This document shows positions 58,583-64,000 of a stretch of DNA of 64,000 nucleotides, in pieces (position 1 is the first letter of the stretch; each line of letters begins with the position of its first letter). The notes under the pieces are model-generated. The model was given only the letters and a program-made list of their open reading frames with translations, did not search any database and was not told the DNA's origin. Source of the DNA: CALMKX01 sp036274895 (lineage in GTDB: Bacteria > Acidobacteriota > Thermoanaerobaculia > Multivoradales > SZUA-115). Where the stretch lies: NCBI GenBank assembly GCA_036274895.1, contig DASUEU010000078.1, positions 22,035 to 86,034 of the forward strand. Reading direction: 5' to 3'. The position numbers and the translations under genes are program-made.

Positions 58583-59665
58583 TCAGCGATTGTTGGCGGC
58601 GCTTTCCGCCGCGCGGACATTCTCAAGAAAGCGGGCGGCTATCTTCTGGTAGATCTCGCGCGCCTGCTTCCTGCTGCTGGTGTAGCTGCCTCTTGCGGTT
58701 ACGGTGATCATGGGCGCGTGGAGAGTCTGAGACTTCGGTGCCAAGCTTGCCAAGTGCTTGATGTCGCCCAGATGTGGGTCGACTCGACTCGAGTCGTAGA
58801 GTTCCCCTAGCTTGCTCTTCACCTCGGCCGGTAGACGCTTGCTAATCTGCTCGTACGCCTCGACGATGCGCTTACTACTGCCTTCAGTCCTCTCCTTGTG
58901 TTGCTGAGTAACGTAGCCAACGAACTTGAGCGTGTCAGGTCCCTTACTAGGAAGTTCGGTGGGATCTTCCGCATTTCTAAGCCCGAACTCTAGTTCCTTC
59001 TGCCAGATCTTAACGGCCTCACCTATGTTCTTGATGGCCCATGTGGAGAAAATATCGATCGACATCGGGACGACAAAGTAGTCGACAGCCAAGAGGATAG
59101 AGCGGTTGATGGCGCCGAGCGATGGTCCCATGTCAAAAAATAAGAAGTCATAGTCCGACGCCTTTGTAATGAGGTCGTAGAAGACAAAAGTGGTGCGGAG
59201 ACCGCGTGTTCCACCTGCTTTAGCGTCTCGCCAGTCTTGAGCGAGGAGATCCTCTTTCAATGCAAGTCGAGGATCGCCGATGATGACATCAAAGCCAAAG
59301 CTCTCACTGTGACGGATCGGGAGCGTCGCTTGGTAGCCCTTTCCAATCGACAGCGGGTGAATCACGCTATAAATTGTATTGGGATCCTCGCTGTCTTGGT
59401 AGATGTTGATGAATTCATCGTCGGCCAGAACATACTGCGTGAGATTGCACTGTGGATCGGCGTCGATCACCAGGACTTTCTGCTCTTCGTGCAGTGCGAG
59501 TTGTGCTGCCAGGTTCGCTACAAGAGTTGTCTTGCCAACGCCGCCCTTGTTGTTGAAGAAGCACACCGAGGCCTTACCTCTCCCGCCGCTTCTTGGCTCG
59601 CCTCGTCGAGGACTGTTACCATCGGGAGACTTTGTGGACGAGGCTTGGGGTCCGTTTGCTCTCAT
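58583..59665 (-). CDS. ParA/Soj-like ATPase with a long basic N-terminus
   Basis: 360 residues from ATG 59665 (GTG 59674 in frame; AGGGG precedes). A disordered basic N-terminus (residues 1-31, SPRRGEPRSGGRGK) leads into the deviant Walker A NNKGGVGKTTL (40-48), then VLVIDADPQCNLTQYVL and the Walker B-like DFLFFDMGPSLGAINRSIL. The C-terminal part ends KQAREIYQKIAARFLENVRA. It is a MinD/ParA-type ATPase. There is no ParB gene and no parS seen, so a partition role is unlikely; coupling to SIR2 suggests a sensor or switch. Lower GC than the flanks marks acquisition. Confidence 0.88.
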   Translation of the reverse strand: MRANGPQASSTKSPDGNSPRRGEPRSGGRGKASVCFFNNKGGVGKTTLVANLAAQLALHEEQKVLVIDADPQCNLTQYVLADDEFINIYQDSEDPNTIYSVIHPLSIGKGYQATLPIRHSESFGFDVIIGDPRLALKEDLLAQDWRDAKAGGTRGLRTTFVFYDLITKASDYDFLFFDMGPSLGAINRSILLAVDYFVVPMSIDIFSTWAIKNIGEAVKIWQKELEFGLRNAEDPTELPSKGPDTLKFVGYVTQQHKERTEGSSKRIVEAYEQISKRLPAEVKSKLGELYDSSRVDPHLGDIKHLASLAPKSQTLHAPMITVTARGSYTSSRKQAREIYQKIAARFLENVRAAESAANNR

Positions 59666-59674
59666 TGGGTTCAC

Positions 59675-60263
59675 CCCTGGGCATAAATTTCTAGTACTTC
59701 AAGTCAGGCAGGTCGAGTTGGACACGCTGCACAAGTGGCTGGCCTTACGGAGGCTTGAGCTGCCGTGAGTTGTGCTTGCTGCTTGGTGGCTGAGGTCATC
59801 GCGGAGGCATTATGCGCCTGAGGGGTAGTAGGCATGTGTGGGGGCACGAAGTCGTCAGAGGACTGGTCGTCAAGTTATGAACATGGGACTGGCTTGGTGG
59901 GGGTGACAGCGAACGAAAGTGGGTTGGTCCCACAGATGGGGGTGGCAGCATGGCGTATCGTGCGGTTGGTCGAGATGCCGCACATTCTACACCTCTTTTG
60001 GTGGTGCGGTGTGCGGTCTGCGGCCAGGAGTGAAGGCAACGGGGTGTGGGCCGGCAAAGGATACAGACCTGGGGCATGGGTAATGTTGGCAGACTGGTCA
60101 CATGGGTAACACTCTGGGTTCCCGGCCCGGGCGTGTTGCCGGGCCTCGCCGGATGCCCCAAGGGCCGTCTTAGCAACAGCTTTCGCGGACCCAGCTCCGC
60201 GCTGCTGGCATGCCCTTGCCAGGATCTGCCCACAGCGCAGATCCGCCCTGTCGGGCGGATGCC
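59675..60263. other. Gap with no supported gene, island edge
   Basis: This 590-base stretch holds no convincing gene. It is less GC-rich than the core. It contains the sequence CATGGGTAA twice (60075-60083 and 60101-60109) and two overlapping hairpins sharing ATCC: GGATCTGC/GCAGATCC (60222-60244) and ATCCGCCC/GGGCGGAT (60241-60260). It is probably decayed mobile-element DNA. Confidence 0.55.
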
Positions 60264-60449
60264 GGAGTGTTCACGAGTGCCCCGAAGTTCGGCCCGGCCC
60301 TCCTCGGCGTAGAGCTGAGCCCACTTGTAAACGGACTTGCGGCTGATCCCATCCGACGCCCTCAGCTCGCTCATAGTGGAGAGGCAGCCAACCAGCGTCT
60401 CCAGCAAAAACTCTTGTTCGGCGAGCAACGTCCGCTCGCCCCATGGCAT
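60264..60449 (-). pseudogene. Truncated IS481-type transposase (N-terminus only)
   Basis: From ATG 60449 the frame reads MPWGERTLLAEQEFLLETL, then MSELRASDGISRKSVYKWAQ and LYAEEGRAELRGTREHS, the N-terminal helix-turn-helix half of an IS481-like transposase (compare the usual MPWKE start and GISRKTGYKW). After ~62 residues the similarity stops and no DDE core follows. The frame stays open by chance. It marks an old insertion event beside the SIR2/ParA island. Confidence 0.75.
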
Positions 60450-60612
60450 TGGGCACCTCCGACGGTGCCCAAACAAGGACCACCAGACTGCTACCGATGC
60501 CGACGGTCTGGCCTGTTACTTAGGTGCCCGGTCTGGACCGGCTGCATCGCCCGTCGCCTTGACCCCCCCGTCGCCTTCCCCTACGCTTCACCTTCTATCT
60601 CGGGAGGAGCTG

Positions 60613-61470
60613 ATGGAGATTGAGAAGCTGGGAGTGGTGGGCGCCGGCACGATGGGGCACGGCATCGCCCAGGTGGGCATCCAGAGCGGTTTCGCGGTGA
60701 CCCTGGTCGACGTGGTGCCGGCCGCCCTGGAGCGCGGCGCGGCGGCGATCGAGAAGGGCCTGTCGCGTTCGGTCGACAAGGGCCGGATGAGCGCCGAGGA
60801 GAAGGACGCCGCCCTCGCCCGCCTCGCCCCAGCCGGCGACCTCGCCGCCCTCGCCGGCTGCGACCTGGTGGTCGAAGCGGTGGTCGAGAAGCTCGAGGTC
60901 AAGGCCCAGGTTCTCTCCCAGCTCGACGGCCTCTGTCCGGCCCACACCATCCTCGCCACCAACACTTCCTCGATCTCGATCACCCGCCTGGCCGCCGCCA
61001 CCAAACGCCCCGGCCAGGTCATCGGTATGCACTTCATGAACCCCGTGCCGGTGATGAAGCTGGTCGAGATCATCCGCGGCTTGGCCACGGGCCAGGAGGT
61101 CTACGACGCCGTTCACGCCGCCTCCCTGGCGATGGGCAAGACGCCGGTCGAGGTGCACGACTCCCCGGGCTTCGTCTCCAACCGGGTGCTGATGCCGATG
61201 GTGAACGAGGCGATCTTCTGCCTCTACGAGGGAGTGGGCAAGCCCGAGGCGATCGACGAGGTGATGAAGCTGGGCATGAACCACCCGATGGGCCCCCTCG
61301 CCTTGGCCGACCTGATCGGCCTCGACGTCTGCCTGGACATCCTGCGGGTGCTCGAGGGCGGCTTCGGGGACCCGAAGTACCGGCCCTGCCCGCTGTTGGT
61401 CAAGATGGTGGACGCCGGCTACCTCGGCCGCAAGTCCGGCAGGGGCTTCTACGACTACAGCGGCGGCTGA
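60613..61470 (+). CDS. hbd: 3-hydroxybutyryl-CoA dehydrogenase
   Basis: 285 residues from ATG 60613, with GGGAGGAGC upstream. LGVVGAGTMGHGIAQVGIQSG is the NAD-binding loop; LATNTSSISITRLA and GMHFMNPVPVMKLVEIIRG hold the catalytic His; SPGFVSNRVLMPMVNEAI holds the Asn; MNHPMGPLALADLIGLD. It oxidises 3-hydroxyacyl-CoA in fatty acid or butyrate metabolism. It stands first after the island, and continues into a TPR gene 10 bases on. Confidence 0.95.
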   Translation: MEIEKLGVVGAGTMGHGIAQVGIQSGFAVTLVDVVPAALERGAAAIEKGLSRSVDKGRMSAEEKDAALARLAPAGDLAALAGCDLVVEAVVEKLEVKAQVLSQLDGLCPAHTILATNTSSISITRLAAATKRPGQVIGMHFMNPVPVMKLVEIIRGLATGQEVYDAVHAASLAMGKTPVEVHDSPGFVSNRVLMPMVNEAIFCLYEGVGKPEAIDEVMKLGMNHPMGPLALADLIGLDVCLDILRVLEGGFGDPKYRPCPLLVKMVDAGYLGRKSGRGFYDYSGG

Positions 61471-61480
61471 GCAGGTCCCG

Positions 61481-63331
61481 ATGTCCCTCCTCTGCCAGGT
61501 CTGCGGCGCCGCCAACCCCGACGAGACCGAGCACTGCCGCCGCTGCCACCAGAAGCTGCTGGTCGTCTCGGGGATCGAGGCCGCGGAAGAGGAGCTCTAC
61601 GAGGAGTCCAGGGAGGAGAGCTTCTCCTTCGACGAGCACCTGCTCGAGCGCATCTCCGTGCTCGAGGAGGCGGTCAAACGCACCACCGAGACGGTGCGCC
61701 AGCTGCTGGGCGCCCTGCGCAAGCAAGAACGCACTCTGCTGATCAACCACGCCGGCATCTTGACCGCCCGCGAGCTGCTCGAGACCAAAGAGCTGGTCGA
61801 GCCCGAGGAGTGGGGCAAGCTGTGGGAGTCGAAGATGGACTACCAGCTGCTCGCCCTCGAGAAGAGGGAGCGCTTCCTGACCAGCAAGGAGCGCATCGTG
61901 GCCCTCTACGCCGGAGGCCAGCGCCGTCACTTCTTGGAGCTGCTCGAGGACGCCGAGTACGCCCTCTACGGCTTCGACGTGGCGGCGGCGGTGTCCTCGC
62001 TCGAGAAGGCGTTCGAGCTCGACCGCGCCAACTACGAGCTGGCGGTCTACTTGGGGGAGTTCTACTTCAACGAAGGGGATCGGGACCGCGCCCTGGCCTT
62101 CTTCGGTCACGTGCTCGCCGCCTCGCCCGACCACTACGAGGGCCTGGTCTACTCCGGGGTGATCGCCAACGAGCGCGGTGAGACCGAACGGGCCGAGCGG
62201 CTGCTCAAGCGCGCCGTGGCCCGCTATCCCGGCAGCTTCCTGCCGGCCTTCAGCCTGGGTGCGTCCCTGGCTGCCCGCGGCCAGCTCGCCCCGGCTGTCC
62301 AGCTGCTCGAGGAGGCGGTGGCCGCCGACCCGGTGCCCCACGCCCTCTACCTGCTGGGCCGCTCCTACCACGAGATGGGGCGAACCAAGGAAGCGATCCG
62401 CACCCTGCGCGAGGCGGTGCGCCGCGACCCCGCCTTCGAGGAGGCCCACTACCAGCTCGGCCTGGTCTACCTCGACCGCCGCTGGCACAAGAAGGCCCTG
62501 GACTGCTTCCGCTCCGCCCAGCTGCTCAATCCCCGGCGCATGCGCTACCAGGACCTGGTGCGCTACCTCTCGGGCCAGGCCTCGACGCCCCTGCCGCCGG
62601 TCGAAGGGGAGGCCGCCCGTTTCTTCGAAGAGGCCGAGGGGTACGCTGCCCGCCAGCAGCACCGGCAGGCCGCGGCGAGCCTCGAGAAGGCCCTGGAGAA
62701 GGCTCCCGAGCACCCCACCCTGCTGATCTTCTACGCCACCGTCTGCCTGGCCCTCGACCGCGCGGCCGAGATCGAGGCGGTGGCCCAGAAGGTGCTCGCC
62801 GGCAACCCGGACGAGATGCTGCGCGCCACCGCCTACGCCACCTGGATCGCGGCCCTGCGTAGCCAGGGCCAACTGCGCGAGGGCAACCGCCTGGGCCGCC
62901 AGCTGCTCGAGGAGGGGCGGGGAGCCTTCGCGCGCACCATCGCCTACTACGAGATGGCCTACAACCTGGCCGAGATGGAGGAAGACCTCGACCAGGCCCT
63001 GGAGTACGCCAAGAGCTCGCTCGAGCTCGCCCCCGAGGAGCTCAAGGCCTTCCCCATGGCCGCCCTTGGCTGGGTGCACTACAAACGGCGGGAGCTGGAC
63101 CTGGCGGTGCAGTACCTGGCCCGCGCCAGCGAGCTGGGGGCTCCCTCCACCACCCTCTCCCAGCTCGGCATGGCCCTCCTGGCCTCGGGCGAGGACGAAG
63201 AGGCCAAGACCGTGCTCTCCCGTGCCAGCGGCGCCGCCGACCGTGGCCAGCTGCTCGCCGAACGAATGATCGACGTGATGAAAGACAGCGGCCGGCTGCT
63301 CGAACAAGTGCGCCGGCGGCAGAACAAGTGA
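61481..63331 (+). CDS. TPR protein with N-terminal zinc ribbon
   Basis: 616 residues. An N-terminal zinc ribbon (LCQVCGAANPDETEHCRRCH, two CxxC pairs) is followed by a coiled region (EDLLERISVLEEAVKRTTETV-like, ~50-130) and many TPRs (DVAAAVSSLEKAFELDRANYE, EGDRDRALAFFGHVLAASP, GRTKEAIRTLREAVRRDPAFE, RRWHKKALDCFRSAQLLNP). No signal peptide. It is a cytoplasmic scaffold of unknown partner. It is followed by proS. Confidence 0.85.
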   Translation: MSLLCQVCGAANPDETEHCRRCHQKLLVVSGIEAAEEELYEESREESFSFDEHLLERISVLEEAVKRTTETVRQLLGALRKQERTLLINHAGILTARELLETKELVEPEEWGKLWESKMDYQLLALEKRERFLTSKERIVALYAGGQRRHFLELLEDAEYALYGFDVAAAVSSLEKAFELDRANYELAVYLGEFYFNEGDRDRALAFFGHVLAASPDHYEGLVYSGVIANERGETERAERLLKRAVARYPGSFLPAFSLGASLAARGQLAPAVQLLEEAVAADPVPHALYLLGRSYHEMGRTKEAIRTLREAVRRDPAFEEAHYQLGLVYLDRRWHKKALDCFRSAQLLNPRRMRYQDLVRYLSGQASTPLPPVEGEAARFFEEAEGYAARQQHRQAAASLEKALEKAPEHPTLLIFYATVCLALDRAAEIEAVAQKVLAGNPDEMLRATAYATWIAALRSQGQLREGNRLGRQLLEEGRGAFARTIAYYEMAYNLAEMEEDLDQALEYAKSSLELAPEELKAFPMAALGWVHYKRRELDLAVQYLARASELGAPSTTLSQLGMALLASGEDEEAKTVLSRASGAADRGQLLAERMIDVMKDSGRLLEQVRRRQNK

Positions 63332-63343
63332 GTCGGAGCCCCT

Positions 63344-64000
63344 ATGCGTTGGACCCAGTACTACCTCTTCACCGCCCGTGAGGCGCCCGCGGACGCCGAG
63401 GTCCCCAGCCACCGCCTGATGATGCGCGCCGGCATGATCAAGAAGGTCGCGGCCGGCATCTACACCTACCTGCCCACCGGCTGGCGCAGCCTCCAGAAGC
63501 TGATGACCATCGTCCGCCGTGAGCTCGACAAGAGCGGCGCCATCGAGCTCGCCATGCCGGCCATCCAGCCCTCCGAGCTGTGGATCGAGTCCGGCCGCTG
63601 GCAGCGCTACGGCAAGGAGCTGCTGCGCATCAAGGACCGTCACGAGCGGGAGTTCTGCTTCGGCCCCACCCACGAAGAGGTGATCACCGACGTGCTGCGG
63701 CGCGACGTCAAGTCCTACCGCCAGCTGCCCCTGAACCTCTACCAGATCCAGACCAAGTTCCGCGACGAGATCCGGCCGCGCTTCGGCGTGATGCGGGCGC
63801 GCGAGTTCGTGATGAAGGACGCCTATTCCTTCCACGCCGACCCGGCGAGCCTCGATGCGACCTACCGTGCAATGTACGACTGCTACTCGCGCATCTTCAC
63901 GCGGCTGGGGCTGAAATTCCGCGCGGTCGCGGCCGATACCGGCTCGATCGGTGGCACCGGTTCCCACGAATTCCACGTGCTGGCGGACTCCGGCGAGGAC
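63344..64000 (+). CDS. proS: Prolyl-tRNA synthetase (3' end beyond window)
   Basis: 219 codons are visible from ATG 63344. MRWTQYYLFTAREAPADAEV, HRLMMRAGMIKKVAAGIYTYLPTGWR, ELAMPAIQPSELWIESGRW, CFGPTHEEVITDV and RPRFGVMRAREFVMKDAYSFH are class II bacterial ProS motifs 1 and 2. The rest of the gene lies beyond the window. Confidence 0.96.
   Translation, partial: MRWTQYYLFTAREAPADAEVPSHRLMMRAGMIKKVAAGIYTYLPTGWRSLQKLMTIVRRELDKSGAIELAMPAIQPSELWIESGRWQRYGKELLRIKDRHEREFCFGPTHEEVITDVLRRDVKSYRQLPLNLYQIQTKFRDEIRPRFGVMRAREFVMKDAYSFHADPASLDATYRAMYDCYSRIFTRLGLKFRAVAADTGSIGGTGSHEFHVLADSGED

Noticed and set aside
58583..59665. Chromosome or plasmid partition (parA)
   Set aside because: No parB, no parS and the partner is SIR2, so a partition call was not made.
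59796..60476. 226-codon frame covering the transposase remnant
   Set aside because: Only the first ~62 residues after MPW are transposase-like; the rest is chance open frame, so it is given as a pseudogene.
61400..63976. 858-codon frame opposite the TPR gene and proS
   Set aside because: It is antisense to two well-supported genes and shows no protein motifs.

Overview
The window is GC-rich chromosome from a Gram-negative bacterium. It carries LolA-like carrier, PilQ secretin, YajC/SecDF, many lipoproteins and a complete Ccm cytochrome c maturation set. The mix of genes (fused SecDF, TIGR02999-type ECF sigma factor, DUF4388 protein, many TPR, IPT and BNR secreted proteins, a metalloprotease with paired C-terminal repeats) suggests an Acidobacteriota member, possibly class Thermoanaerobaculia. 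That placement is inference from gene style, not from a marker tree.

Layout. 1-5.9 kb: end of a YfhO-like membrane protein, an M23 peptidase, a tiny ORF with a good ribosome site, a TPR protein and an unknown protein. 6-11.8 kb: ECF sigma factor divergent from a lipoprotein sulfatase, a BNR-repeat protein and a two-gene membrane pair. 11.8-16.9 kb: secreted metalloprotease, FmdB zinc ribbon, DUF4388 protein, moeA. 16.9-20.9 kb: a c-di-GMP-I riboswitch candidate in front of a large secreted repeat protein, then a selenocysteine tRNA gene (selC) and a lone type II thioesterase. 21-28.5 kb: LolA-like carrier, tgt-yajC-secDF, rel, rpmB. 28.7-37.8 kb: pilMNOPQ under a near-consensus promoter, followed by three surface lipoproteins. 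37.9-43.2 kb: TPR and Roadblock proteins, accB-accC, thiE, aroK and a phosphoesterase. 43.2-48.9 kb, minus strand: a YdjY-like lipoprotein then ccmABCDE and ccmF, with a repeat element between ccmE and ccmF. 49-57.4 kb: HEAT-cyclophilin lipoprotein, erythromycin-esterase-like protein, methyltransferase, thioredoxin-like lipoprotein, an ECF sigma/anti-sigma/membrane protein operon with a candidate autoregulatory promoter, and an OB-fold secreted protein. 57.5-60.6 kb: an AT-richer island with a two-gene ParA-like ATPase plus SIR2-domain protein operon and the remnant of an IS481-type transposase. 60.6-64 kb: hbd, a zinc-ribbon TPR protein and the start of proS.

Most of the window is chromosomal housekeeping and envelope biology. 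The accessory part is the 57.5-60.6 kb island. The SIR2+ParA pair is the best candidate for an undescribed (probably anti-phage or anti-plasmid) system. The c-di-GMP riboswitch with its surface protein is the best regulatory find. Several families of REP-like palindromic repeats sit at gene ends, and some of them supply the C-terminal codons of genes.
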